In this document: piece after piece, positions 44,592-53,686 of the stretch
Position numbering within the stretch: position 1 is the stretch's first letter
How the letters are laid out: every line of letters starts with the position of its first letter
Source of the DNA: Sphingomonas sp. OK281
GTDB lineage: Bacteria > Pseudomonadota > Alphaproteobacteria > Sphingomonadales > Sphingomonadaceae
Length of the DNA: 64,000 bases
Direction: 5' to 3'
Assembly (NCBI RefSeq): GCF_900115295.1
Contig: NZ_FOVZ01000007.1
Location: 93,375-157,374 of the forward strand
Made by a program: the position numbers and the translations under genes
The notes under the pieces: generated by a model
What the model saw: only the letters and a program-made list of their open reading frames with translations
Told to the model about the DNA's origin: nothing
Databases searched by the model: none

Positions 44592-46775
44592 ATGGATAAG
44601 GTTCTTCGACACTTGCGCAATCCGGCGATCCTGTTGGCCCTGCTGACGACCGCGCCGAGTTCCCCGCCGACCGAGCTGGCGCGGTGGCAGTCACAGGCCA
44701 CGCGTGTCACGATCACGCGCGACGATTGGGGCATCCCGCACATCCACGGGCGATCGGATGCCGATGCGATTTTTGGTTTGATCTACGCCCAGGCCGAGGA
44801 CGATTTCGCCCGCATCGAAGTGAATTACCTGACCGCTCTCGGCCGTAGCGCGGAAGCGGATGGAGAAGTATCGGTCTGGGCGGACCTTCGACAGCGGCTG
44901 TTCGTCGATCCTGTCGAGCTGAAGGCGCACTATGCTTCCAGCCCGACCTGGCTGCGGTCGCTGATGCAGGCGTGGGCGGACGGGCTGAACTATTATCTGG
45001 CGACGCATCCGCAGACCAAGCCCCGCGTCCTCACCCGCTTCGAACCCTGGATGGCGCTCAGCTTTACCGAAGGGAGCATCGGCGGCGATATCGAACGGAT
45101 ATCGCTCAGCGATCTCAAGACCTTTTACGGCAACCCCACGCCGCCAACCCCGGAGGAACGCGGTATGATCCCTCGCGAGCCGTCAGGCTCGAACGGTATC
45201 GCGATCGCGCCCCGCCTGACCGCGCACGGCCGCGCGCTGCTGCTGATCAATCCGCACACCAGCTTCTATTTTCGCTCCGAAGCGCAGATGACGAGCGACG
45301 AAGGCCTGAACGCCTATGGGGCCAGCACCTGGGGTCAGTTCTTCGTCTATCAGGGCTTCAACCCCGAGGCGGGATGGATGCATACGTCGGCGACCGTGGA
45401 TAATGTCGACGAGTTTGCCGAGCGGATCACTCAGACCCGCGAACGTTATGCCTATCGATACGGCAGCGAGGTCCGCCCGGTCGTCACGCACGCGGTCACG
45501 CTGCGCTATCGTCGCCCAGACGGCACGATGGGCGAGCGCCGCTTCACCACGTACGCCACTCATCACGGGCCGATCGTTGCCATCAAGGCCGGGCGCTGGA
45601 TCGCGACCGCGCTGATGTGGAAGCCTGTCCCCGCGCTCGAACAAAGCTACCTGCGCACAAAAGCGACCGATCTCGCTAGCTACATCGCCGTCTCCGAGCT
45701 CAAGGCGAATTCGTCGAACGACACGCTGTTCGCCGACGCCAAGGGCGAGATCGCGTTCCTGATGCCGCAGTTCATGCCGATCCGCAGCGACCGGTTCGAC
45801 TATACCCGTCCGGTCGACGGGAGCGATCCCGCGACCGACTGGCACGGGCTACATACGCTCGCCAGCCTGCCGAGCGTCGCCAACCCGCGCACGGGATGGG
45901 CACACAACACGAACGATTGGCCGTGGAGCGCGGCGGGGCCAGACAGCCCCAAGCCGGCGGACTATCCCCGCTACATGGATCAGGTCGGCGGTAATGCGCG
46001 CGGCGTCCATGCCGATCTATTGCTGACCGGCAAGCGCGGCTGGACGCCCGAGACGCTGCGCGCCGCCGCGTTCGATTCCTACCTGCCGGCCTTTGCGCGG
46101 TTGCTGCCGGGGCTCGTTGACGCATGGGACGCGCTTCCCGCCGGCGATCCGCGGCGAAAGGCGCTCACGGCACCCGTTGCGCTGCTGAAGGGCTGGGATC
46201 ATCGCTGGGGCTACGACTCCGCCGCCACCAGCTTGGCGGTATTCTGGGGCGATGAACTCTGGCGCGAGGTCGGCGGCTTCGCGCAGGCCGAGCGCATGAA
46301 CGTGCCCGATTACATCGCGACGCGCGTACCAGATGACGCAAAGTTCGCCGCGCTTTCCGCCGCAGTCGACCGGCTGACCCGCGACTTCGGCAACTGGCGC
46401 ACGCCGTGGCAGACGATCAACCGGTTCCAGCGGCTCGACGACGCGATAAAGCCGCATTTCGACGACGTCCGCGCCTCCATCCCGGTCCCTTTCACCTCCG
46501 CGCAATGGGGCAGCCTGGCGTCGTTCGGCGCCAAGCCCTGGCCCGGTACGAAACGCTATTACGGCACCAGCGGCAACAGCTTCGTCGCGGTCGTCGAGTT
46601 CGGACCGCGGGTGAAGGCGATGGCCGTAATGGCCGGGGGTCAAAGCGGCGACCCGGCGTCACCGCACTTTGCCGATCAGACCCAGCGCTACGCAGAAGGC
46701 AAACTACGCCCCGTCTATTTCTATCCCGACGACCTGAAAGGGCATATCGTGCGTCGCTACCGCCCGGGCGGCTGA
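44592..46775 (+). CDS. Penicillin acylase family N-terminal-nucleophile hydrolase
   Basis: An amidase of the S45 penicillin/acyl-homoserine lactone acylase family, 727 residues. A short N-terminal hydrophobic segment is followed by the alpha chain (VTITRDDWGIPHIHG, AQAEDDFARIEVNYL). The predicted autoprocessing site and nucleophile is Ser200 in PSGSNGIAI, giving the beta chain with NPHTSFYFRSEAQM, YATHHGPIV and WAHNTNDWPW. Such enzymes cut amide bonds of N-acyl compounds; candidates here are N-acyl amino acids, peptides or N-acyl homoserine lactones. It is divergent from the amidohydrolase gene. Confidence 0.9.
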   Translation: MDKVLRHLRNPAILLALLTTAPSSPPTELARWQSQATRVTITRDDWGIPHIHGRSDADAIFGLIYAQAEDDFARIEVNYLTALGRSAEADGEVSVWADLRQRLFVDPVELKAHYASSPTWLRSLMQAWADGLNYYLATHPQTKPRVLTRFEPWMALSFTEGSIGGDIERISLSDLKTFYGNPTPPTPEERGMIPREPSGSNGIAIAPRLTAHGRALLLINPHTSFYFRSEAQMTSDEGLNAYGASTWGQFFVYQGFNPEAGWMHTSATVDNVDEFAERITQTRERYAYRYGSEVRPVVTHAVTLRYRRPDGTMGERRFTTYATHHGPIVAIKAGRWIATALMWKPVPALEQSYLRTKATDLASYIAVSELKANSSNDTLFADAKGEIAFLMPQFMPIRSDRFDYTRPVDGSDPATDWHGLHTLASLPSVANPRTGWAHNTNDWPWSAAGPDSPKPADYPRYMDQVGGNARGVHADLLLTGKRGWTPETLRAAAFDSYLPAFARLLPGLVDAWDALPAGDPRRKALTAPVALLKGWDHRWGYDSAATSLAVFWGDELWREVGGFAQAERMNVPDYIATRVPDDAKFAALSAAVDRLTRDFGNWRTPWQTINRFQRLDDAIKPHFDDVRASIPVPFTSAQWGSLASFGAKPWPGTKRYYGTSGNSFVAVVEFGPRVKAMAVMAGGQSGDPASPHFADQTQRYAEGKLRPVYFYPDDLKGHIVRRYRPGG

Positions 46776-46815
46776 CGAGCAGGTCGCGTCGGCCCTATCC
46801 CCCGCCCTGGCAGCG

Positions 46816-47709
46816 TTACCGCGTCTGGCTTTCCGCCCCTGCCCCTTCAAGCTTGTCCTGTGTTCGTGTGTCGAAGTCGCCAGCATCATGGCGTTCGTGA
46901 AGCTGGCTGGCAGGAGCGCCTATGATGCGGTTGACCATCCGCCCGCGCTGGACCGCCGGCCGCGCATTGACGAGGTCGGTCCAGCGCAGGACATTCTTAT
47001 AGTTATTCACCTGGAGGAACTCGGCGGCATCGTAGACCTGGCCCGTCACGAGCGCGCCGTACCAGGGCCATACCGCCATGTCGGCGATCGAATACTCATC
47101 GCCTCCGACATATTGGCTCTCGCCCAGGCGGCGGTCCAGCACGTCGAGTTGACGCTTCACTTCCATCGAGAAACGGTCGATCGCATATTCAATCTTCACA
47201 GGCGCGTAGGCGTAGAAATGCCCGAACCCGCCACCCAGCATCGGCCCCGCACCCATCTGCCAGAACAGCCACGACAGCACTTCGGCGCGCTTGGCGACAT
47301 CGGTTGGCAGGAACGCGCCGAACTTTTCGGCGAGGTAGACAAGGATCGAGCCGGATTCGAACACCCGGATCGGATCGGCGCCGCTACGATCGACCATTGC
47401 CGGGATTTTCGAATTGGGATTTGCGTCGACGAAGCCGCTGCCGAACTGGTCTCCGTCCATGATCTTGATCAGCCAGGCATCATACTCGGCGCCCGTATGG
47501 CCGGCGGCTAGCAGCTCCTCGAGCATCACGGTCACCTTCACACCGTTAGGCGTAGCAAGCGAATAGAGCTGGAGCGGGTGCTTGCCGATAGGTAGTTCCT
47601 TGTCGTGCGTGGGACCGGCGATCGGGCGGTTGATGCTGGAAAACCGACCACCGCTCTGCTTGTCCCAGATCCAGATCCTGGGCGGCGTATAGTTGGCGAT
47701 CTCGTTCAT
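46816..47709 (-). CDS. yghU: Glutathione-dependent disulfide-bond oxidoreductase (GST superfamily)
   Basis: A Nu-class glutathione transferase-like protein of 297 residues that matches YghU. It starts with the characteristic NYTPPRIWIWDK and RFSSINRPIAGPTHDKELPIG, then the thioredoxin-like domain (LQLYSLATPNGVKVTVMLEE, NPNSKIPAMVD, FESGSILVYLAEKFG) and the helical C-terminal domain (GGGFGHFYAYAPVKIEYAID, YSIADMAVWPWY). The family reduces disulfides with glutathione in the cytoplasm. It looks independent of its neighbours and converges with the acylase gene. Confidence 0.93.
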   Translation of the reverse strand: MNEIANYTPPRIWIWDKQSGGRFSSINRPIAGPTHDKELPIGKHPLQLYSLATPNGVKVTVMLEELLAAGHTGAEYDAWLIKIMDGDQFGSGFVDANPNSKIPAMVDRSGADPIRVFESGSILVYLAEKFGAFLPTDVAKRAEVLSWLFWQMGAGPMLGGGFGHFYAYAPVKIEYAIDRFSMEVKRQLDVLDRRLGESQYVGGDEYSIADMAVWPWYGALVTGQVYDAAEFLQVNNYKNVLRWTDLVNARPAVQRGRMVNRIIGAPASQLHERHDAGDFDTRTQDKLEGAGAESQTR

Positions 47710-47834
47710 CCAGGCTCTCCGCTTTCTTCAACTTTGCGACAGCGAATTGCGCTGTTGCAGGGGTAGACGCAAGGGCGGAGCCGAAGTCGCTGGATCGAGG
47801 ATGGCCTGTTATTAGCCGTCACACGAACCCATAG

Positions 47835-48053
47835 TCAGCTATTCGTGTCCGCTTCACCGCTTTCCAACTTCAGACACTCGTTCATCTTTGCGCCAAGCGC
47901 TTTTGGTGGCTGATCTGCATTATAGACGTCGTGACTTGGGGGATTACAGCCGTCTGCTGTTTGCAGGCGGGCGGCTTCGGCCACCGGTGTGCCGGTTTCC
48001 GCCTGCTTCAGCGTGAAGGCGATCTGCACGTCTGTGTACCTAGATTTTTTCAT
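47835..48053 (-). pseudogene. IS3-family transposase orfA remnant
   Basis: The reverse-strand frame begins MKKSRYTDVQIAFTLKQAE followed by TGTPVAE, the near-universal N-terminus of IS407-group IS3 orfA proteins. After about 27 residues the match is lost; the remaining 45 residues lack the helix-turn-helix and leucine zipper, and no orfB follows. This is a fragment left by an old insertion between the yghU and receptor genes. Confidence 0.75.
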
Positions 48054-48318
48054 GTCCAGCTCCTTGCCCGAAGGCTTCACAAGGCCGGAAAACTCTCGCT
48101 AAAATAGGACTAAGAAAAACAGGGTGGCGTCACGGTTCTCCTACCAAGGCGCATTCCTGCCGAGTTTTGCGCGGACGATCGCTCCGGCGTCAAGCGCGGC
48201 ACTCGGCACACCCCTTGAGTGTGCCGCCACGCTTGCCCCGATCGCCTCAAGACGTACGGCCAGGTGTAGGATCGGTCTGTCAACGCGTCCGATCGTTCCA
48301 CCTATCGGTATGCCTCGA

Positions 48319-51183
48319 TCATTTGAACGTATAGCGTGCACCGACCGCGAACGTACGGCTGAGAAGCGTCGTCCCCAGATTAAACTTCTCCGGACCGCCG
48401 ACATCCTCGAATTTGTAGTAAGTCTGCTGTTTCGCCTTGAGGAGGTTCACCGCATCGAAGGTGAAACCGAGGCGATCGGTCGCGTTCAAGGTCAGTTGAA
48501 GATCAAGGCTCTTCTCCGGATTGCGCCAGACACCGATGGGGTTGGCAAACAGTCGCGCCTCGTTATTCGCCAGGAATGCCTTGCGCCAGATGTACGACAG
48601 ACGCGCGCCGACCGGACCACGGTCATACGCCAAGGTCGCATTGTACGAAAGGTCCGACACACCAAAGAACGGCGACGACGCCTGGCCCGTGATGTTGCCA
48701 GCCGCATCCGAAAGCGGAATGTTCTGCTTGGAATCGAGCACCGTCAAGCTGCCCTGGAACCCCAGCCCCTTCAGTACGCTCGGCAGGTAATCCGGGAAAT
48801 ACGTCAGGCCGAGTTCGACCCCTTTAAGGACACCGTTCGAAGCGTTGACGGGTCGCGTGATGGCGAACGAATTGGTAGCGCCGGCTACGATACCATTGTT
48901 CAAGATAGTCTCGCGAACCGTCAGCGGCACGACCAGCCCGTCGACCTCACGACGGAAGCCGGTCACGAAGATGGCGCTATTCCGATCAAAATACCACTCG
49001 ACCGCGACGTCATAATTCTTCGAATGCGTCGGCTTCAGTGTCGCGGTCCCAGCCGTTCCGCTGCCGTAGCCGACATTGGTCAGGTCCCCAACCAAGTTGA
49101 AGTTCGGATTGATGTCAGTGAAGCTCGGGCGGCGTAGCGTCTGACCGTAATTGAATCGTACGCGCAGCTTGTCTGTAAGCTCATACCGCGCAGTGAAGCT
49201 CGGCAGCCAGCGCTGGGACCCAGTCGACACGAACGTCTGCGCGCCGTTATTGTAGCGATCGAAGAAGTTATAGTCGGTATCGACGGTGATGTGCCGCACG
49301 CCTGCCTGCAACTTCAGCGGCCGCCCGAATATCGAGACTTCGCCATCCGCCTGAATGTACGCAGCCAACGTCGTCTCATCGATGTCGAACACCCGTTGCA
49401 GGGACAGCTGGTCGGACGTCTTCAGCCCGTAGAGACCGCGCACCGTATCAGCGTTGTCATGCAACCAATAGCCGCTTGGCAGCACCCAGCTCGACGGCGA
49501 GTCGCTCTTGCCGTCGAAGAAGTCGGAATTGGTGAACAACGCTTCGGACGGCAAGGTGGACAAGCTCCGCCCCCCCAGCCCGCCTGCGTCTTGGGTACGG
49601 ACCGAGGTCGAGGCCTTGCGATTGTCAAAGCGGAAGCCCGCCTTGATCTGGCGTAGAAAGCCTTCGTCCCAACCGTAATAGCCATCGAGCGTCCCCGTCA
49701 GCGCACTGCCCTTATCGCGGTTCGCGTTGTCATAGAATTGCGCAATGTTCCATTGGGCGGGATCGGTCAGCAAGGCGTCGTTGTCGAAGTGATACGACGG
49801 GATGCCACCGCCGGCATTGAAATCGACGTTGATCTGATTGGCCGTGCGCTCTGTCCGCATCGCCGTGAACGAGCTGGTCACCTTGCTCGTCTGATAAGCG
49901 ATATCGCCGATGATTTTGCCATGCGAGCCGACATCCCATTTGCCGTTCAACGCGTAGACAAAACTGTCGGTCTTCGACTCGTTATAGTCGCCACTGTTGA
50001 AGCCGTAGACGCTGTTCGCCGTACGTGTCTTGACGAGGTTGGTACCGTCATACAGCCCGACCGGCTGGGGGTTCGCCCAGAAATCCACGAAGCTGAACTG
50101 CAAGCTGTTGAACGTCTCGCCTCGGAAACCGGCGTAGAACACTTCGGCCGTATAGACCGAGCTGCTGTTCGGGGACCATTGCAATGCTATGTTCGCCGAG
50201 GGGCGCTCACGCTTACCGTAAAGATCCGAGCTGAAAATCGCATCGCGCGACAAATAGTAGGGCGTCTGCACGCCGTTGATGTTCAACGTCGAGCCTGGCT
50301 CGGTCGACAGTCCACGATCGAGTCCCGGCGTCCAGTTCTGATTATTTGCGCCGGGGAAAATACGCTCCAGCGGCGCAAGGCCGGACCCGGCGGGCGGGGT
50401 TTCCGTCGCGAACGGCACCAAGGCGCCTGCGGTGATTGTCTGGTCGCGGTATTTCGTACGCGTGTAGCTGCCGTTCACCAGAATGCCGATGTCGCCGATG
50501 CCAGTGTGCCAGCGGTCGCTGACCAGCAGCGCGACGTTCGGATTATAGGTATCGGCCTGCTCGTTGTAGATGCCGCGCGCAAGACCGGAAATCGCAAACC
50601 CGTCGAAATCGAACGGACGCCGGGTGGCGACGTCGATCTGCCCGGCAAGCCCCGTCTCGATCTGCTCGGCGGCGCGCGTCTTGTAGACGTCGACTTGCTT
50701 GACGAGGTTGGCAGAGATGTCCTGCAGCGCGAACGCCTGCCCCGCCGCGGTAAAAATGTTGCGGCCGTTGAGCGTGGTTAGCGCATCGGGAAGCCCTCGG
50801 ATCGAGATTGCTGCCGCTTCGCCGCCCGTACGATTGGTGACCTGCACGCCGGTGACGCGCTGAAGCGCCTCGACGACATTGTTGTCAGGCAATTTACCGA
50901 CGTCTTCCGAGACGATCGAGTCGACGATCTGAGTCGAGGCTTTGCGTACGTTCAGGGCGCCGACGATGCTGGCGCGGACGCCGGTGACGACGATGTCCTC
51001 GTCGCTTTGGTCCGCCGCTGGCACGTCCTGCGTGGTAGCCGCATCGGTTCGGGCGGGTGTACCGGTCGCCGGCACGTCGGGACGGTCCTGCGGCGTAGTG
51101 GGGATGGCTTGCGCATAGGCCGGCGTTCCCAGCACCAGTGCTGCAATCGATGCAGAACATAGAATCAACGGTTTCATCGCCAT
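48319..51183 (-). CDS. TonB-dependent receptor, probable arabinan oligosaccharide uptake
   Basis: An outer-membrane receptor of 954 residues of the Caulobacter-type carbohydrate class. A signal peptide (LILCSASIAALVLGTPAYA) is followed by a TonB box (DEDIVVTGVRASI), the plug (VDSIVSEDVGKLPDNNVVEA, LQRVTGVQVTN, ISIRGLPDALTTLNGRNIF) and the barrel, ending LLSRTFAVGARYTFK. The start (51183) has GGGAGAGG upstream. It has its own promoter region with a copy of the motif also found before the arabinose genes. The hydrolase operon lies immediately upstream on the same strand, so arabinan oligomers are the likely ligand. Confidence 0.92.
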   Translation of the reverse strand: MAMKPLILCSASIAALVLGTPAYAQAIPTTPQDRPDVPATGTPARTDAATTQDVPAADQSDEDIVVTGVRASIVGALNVRKASTQIVDSIVSEDVGKLPDNNVVEALQRVTGVQVTNRTGGEAAAISIRGLPDALTTLNGRNIFTAAGQAFALQDISANLVKQVDVYKTRAAEQIETGLAGQIDVATRRPFDFDGFAISGLARGIYNEQADTYNPNVALLVSDRWHTGIGDIGILVNGSYTRTKYRDQTITAGALVPFATETPPAGSGLAPLERIFPGANNQNWTPGLDRGLSTEPGSTLNINGVQTPYYLSRDAIFSSDLYGKRERPSANIALQWSPNSSSVYTAEVFYAGFRGETFNSLQFSFVDFWANPQPVGLYDGTNLVKTRTANSVYGFNSGDYNESKTDSFVYALNGKWDVGSHGKIIGDIAYQTSKVTSSFTAMRTERTANQINVDFNAGGGIPSYHFDNDALLTDPAQWNIAQFYDNANRDKGSALTGTLDGYYGWDEGFLRQIKAGFRFDNRKASTSVRTQDAGGLGGRSLSTLPSEALFTNSDFFDGKSDSPSSWVLPSGYWLHDNADTVRGLYGLKTSDQLSLQRVFDIDETTLAAYIQADGEVSIFGRPLKLQAGVRHITVDTDYNFFDRYNNGAQTFVSTGSQRWLPSFTARYELTDKLRVRFNYGQTLRRPSFTDINPNFNLVGDLTNVGYGSGTAGTATLKPTHSKNYDVAVEWYFDRNSAIFVTGFRREVDGLVVPLTVRETILNNGIVAGATNSFAITRPVNASNGVLKGVELGLTYFPDYLPSVLKGLGFQGSLTVLDSKQNIPLSDAAGNITGQASSPFFGVSDLSYNATLAYDRGPVGARLSYIWRKAFLANNEARLFANPIGVWRNPEKSLDLQLTLNATDRLGFTFDAVNLLKAKQQTYYKFEDVGGPEKFNLGTTLLSRTFAVGARYTFK

Positions 51184-51231
51184 GCGGCCTCTCCCTAACG
51201 TGTCCATCCGGCCGTCTTCCCGGCTCTTTAT

Positions 51232-51242
51232 TACTCGGACAT
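51232..51242. promoter_or_regulatory. Candidate GntR operator upstream of arabinan receptor
   Basis: TACTCGGACAT, which in reverse reads ATGTCCGAGTA, lies 49 bases before the receptor start. The same 11 bases occur at 59906 to 59916, and a close variant (TTGTCCGACTA) at 62203. The form TNGTCSGASNA fits the dyad commonly bound by FadR-type GntR proteins, one of which is encoded at 60001. Confidence 0.55.
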
Positions 51243-51305
51243 TCGCTAAAAGCAGCGAGACGTTGATGCAAGCGCTAATTTGTCCCGCATAACCGGCAAA
51301 GAGGC

Positions 51306-52649
51306 TCACATGGGCGTGAGTCGATAGAGGATTGCGCCATGCGATGGCACGTCTGCCGTCAGTGTTGCGGATGCGCGGGTCAGATCGCGATGGGCCCAGA
51401 GATCCCGAACGCTGACCTGTCCCGCTATCTCGAGAATGTCGAGATTTACCTGTACCATCCTCTTTGTTTTGTCTGTGTTGAACATCGCGACGTAGCGGTC
51501 GTTCGTGCGCGGCACGCGGGCCGACCAAATGCGTATGCCGTCTTCGACAAAATGCGGCTGGTTGTCGTAGCTCGCCTGGTTGACCGCAATCACTTCGGGA
51601 TTGGTCAGCAGCTCGAGCGTTGCGTGGTCAAGATAGCGCAAGTCGCCCCCCATGATCAGCGGTGAGCGGGCGATCGACCAAAGAGTCATCAGCGTGCGCT
51701 GTTCGTCGGGTGTGAGCTTGGTGTCGCGCGTGCCGAGCGCGAGGCGCCCGAGCGGGAGCATATCCGCGTCAGGCCATCCGCCGGGTACGCGGTGTGCGTT
51801 CCAGTTTTCCAGCCGTGTGAACTGTGCTTCGAGCAGCGGCCATTCATCCCAAAAATCATCACTGATCCGCCACATCTGTGCGAAACGACGAACGTGATCG
51901 GCGCGGGGAACCGGCGTTTCGCCGGGCGAGAGGCTGAGGATAATCGGCCGCCCTGTCGCGACGATAGCGGCATGCGCGCCCTCGATCTCCGGGGCATGCG
52001 CATCATAGGGGCGGCTCATGTCGTCCATCTTCACCAGGTCGACGCCCCAGGCCGCGTAGAGCGTAAAGACACTGTCGTAATAGGCCTGCGCGCCGGGCTT
52101 GCGCATGTCGACACCGTACATGTCCGGGTTCCAGGCACAGATGCTGGCGGTGTCGGCGATGTCGCGCGCGCGGTATTTCGTCCCGAACACCGGCAGGTTG
52201 CGCTCCACCGCCAGCCGCGGGATGCCGCGCATCAGGTGGATGCCGAACCGCAGGCCGAGCGCGTGCACCCGGTCGGCAAGCGGGCGGAAGCCCTTGCCGT
52301 CGGCGCTCGACGGGAACCGGTTCGGTGCAGGGACCAATCGGCCGTACCCGTCCATCGCCGGTGACGGCTTGGCCGCGTAGGTGTAACTCTGCGCCCCCGG
52401 CTCGTACCACTGGATATCCACGGTAAAGATATCATAGCCCGACGGCAGCAGCTTCTCCGCCATGATCGTCGCGGTCTCGATCGCCTGCGCCTCGGTGATC
52501 GTCGTCGCGAAGCTGTTCCAGCTGTTCCAGCCCATCGGCGGTGTCGGCGCCAAGAGCTTCGAGCCTGCATTCGCGCCAGCGCCGATCGCGGCCGCGGGTA
52601 CCACTGCGGCTCCCGCGGCAAGGAACGTCCGCCGATCGAAGCCGCTCAC
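51306..52649 (-). CDS. GH27 alpha-galactosidase / beta-L-arabinopyranosidase
   Basis: An exported glycoside hydrolase of 447 residues. A Tat-like signal (DRRTFLAAGAAVVPAAAIG) precedes the GH27 barrel: PTPPMGWNSWNSF is the family hallmark, the nucleophile Asp lies in GVDLVKMDD and the acid/base Asp in WRISDDFWDEW, with a C-terminal beta domain after about residue 330. GH27 covers alpha-galactosidases and beta-L-arabinopyranosidases. In an arabinan locus the latter, or removal of galactose from pectic side chains, is likely. The start overlaps the GH43 stop by four bases. It is the last gene of the operon. Confidence 0.88.
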   Translation of the reverse strand: MSGFDRRTFLAAGAAVVPAAAIGAGANAGSKLLAPTPPMGWNSWNSFATTITEAQAIETATIMAEKLLPSGYDIFTVDIQWYEPGAQSYTYAAKPSPAMDGYGRLVPAPNRFPSSADGKGFRPLADRVHALGLRFGIHLMRGIPRLAVERNLPVFGTKYRARDIADTASICAWNPDMYGVDMRKPGAQAYYDSVFTLYAAWGVDLVKMDDMSRPYDAHAPEIEGAHAAIVATGRPIILSLSPGETPVPRADHVRRFAQMWRISDDFWDEWPLLEAQFTRLENWNAHRVPGGWPDADMLPLGRLALGTRDTKLTPDEQRTLMTLWSIARSPLIMGGDLRYLDHATLELLTNPEVIAVNQASYDNQPHFVEDGIRIWSARVPRTNDRYVAMFNTDKTKRMVQVNLDILEIAGQVSVRDLWAHRDLTRASATLTADVPSHGAILYRLTPM

Positions 52650-53686
52650 CGCAACGGGCCGTTGGCAACCGGTTCGCCGAAATCGGGGGTCCCGTCTGGC
52701 TTGTACGTGAAGGTCTGGACGCGGGTGTGGCGGTTGGGATCGAACAGCGGGTCGCCCTTGGTCGCCTCATAATCGCGCGCGTGATAGACCAGGATGTCGC
52801 GGCCGCGCTCGTCGACGGTGAAGCTGTTGTGGCCAGGCCCGAAGACCTTGTGCGCGGGCGACGACTTGAACACCGGCTGCGGCGATTTCGTCCAGGCCGC
52901 CGGATCCATGATGTCGACATCGTCACGCGCGGTCAGCATACCCATGCAGTATCGCGCGTCGGTCGCGCTCGCCGAATAGGTCATGAACAGCTTGCCGTTG
53001 CGCGCCAGCAGCGCAGGCGCCTCGGCGACTTTGAAGCCGCGGATCTCCCAATCGAGCGTCGGCACTGTCAGCCGCGCAGGCTTCGCCGCCAGTGTCAGCG
53101 GGGTCGCAAGCGGGGCCAGATAGAGGTTGCTATTGGTCTCGATCCCCGGCTCGCGCTGTGCCCAGGCGAGATAGCGCGTCCCGCGATGGACAAAGCTGGT
53201 CGAGTCGAGCGTGAAGCTGTCCCACGGCGTCTGCAACTGACCGAGCACGGTCCAGTTGCCGGTCATCGCATCGGGTCCGTCGCAGACCACCGCGAAGGTG
53301 CGGATGCGGAACACATCCTCGCCGCCGCCGCTGGGGCCGGCCGCGAAATACATGATCCAGCGGCCGTCGATCAGGTGCAGTTCGGGCGCCCAGAGAAAGC
53401 CGGACATCGGTCCGGTTTTCTCGTGCCGCCACAACACGCGCTCGTTGGCGGTCGACAGCCCTGCCAGTGTGCGCGAGCGGCGCAGCACGAGCCGGTCGTA
53501 TACGGGCACCGAGCCGGTCATGTAATAATAGCCGTCGGTGTGCAGGAAGACCTGCGCGTCGGCACGCTGGCGGACCAGTGGGTTGACCGGCACCGGAGCC
53601 TTGGCTGCGACCCGGGCGAGCGCACCGCTAGCGGTCGCAGCACCAGCACCGGCCAGGAACAGCCGTCGTGTGAAATCCATCGTCAT
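52646..53686 (-). CDS. GH43 arabinofuranosidase-type hydrolase
   Basis: An exported five-bladed beta-propeller hydrolase of 346 residues. The signal region is FTRRLFLAGAGAATASGALA (Tat-like). The three GH43 acids are visible: the base Asp in RADAQVFLHTDGYYY, the middle Asp in SFTLDSTSFVHRG and the acid Glu in VAEAPALLARNG. The form resembles exo-acting arabinofuranosidases that trim arabinan chains or their side groups. GGAG lies eight bases before the ATG. It overlaps its neighbours on both sides by four bases. Confidence 0.88.
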   Translation of the reverse strand: MTMDFTRRLFLAGAGAATASGALARVAAKAPVPVNPLVRQRADAQVFLHTDGYYYMTGSVPVYDRLVLRRSRTLAGLSTANERVLWRHEKTGPMSGFLWAPELHLIDGRWIMYFAAGPSGGGEDVFRIRTFAVVCDGPDAMTGNWTVLGQLQTPWDSFTLDSTSFVHRGTRYLAWAQREPGIETNSNLYLAPLATPLTLAAKPARLTVPTLDWEIRGFKVAEAPALLARNGKLFMTYSASATDARYCMGMLTARDDVDIMDPAAWTKSPQPVFKSSPAHKVFGPGHNSFTVDERGRDILVYHARDYEATKGDPLFDPNRHTRVQTFTYKPDGTPDFGEPVANGPLR

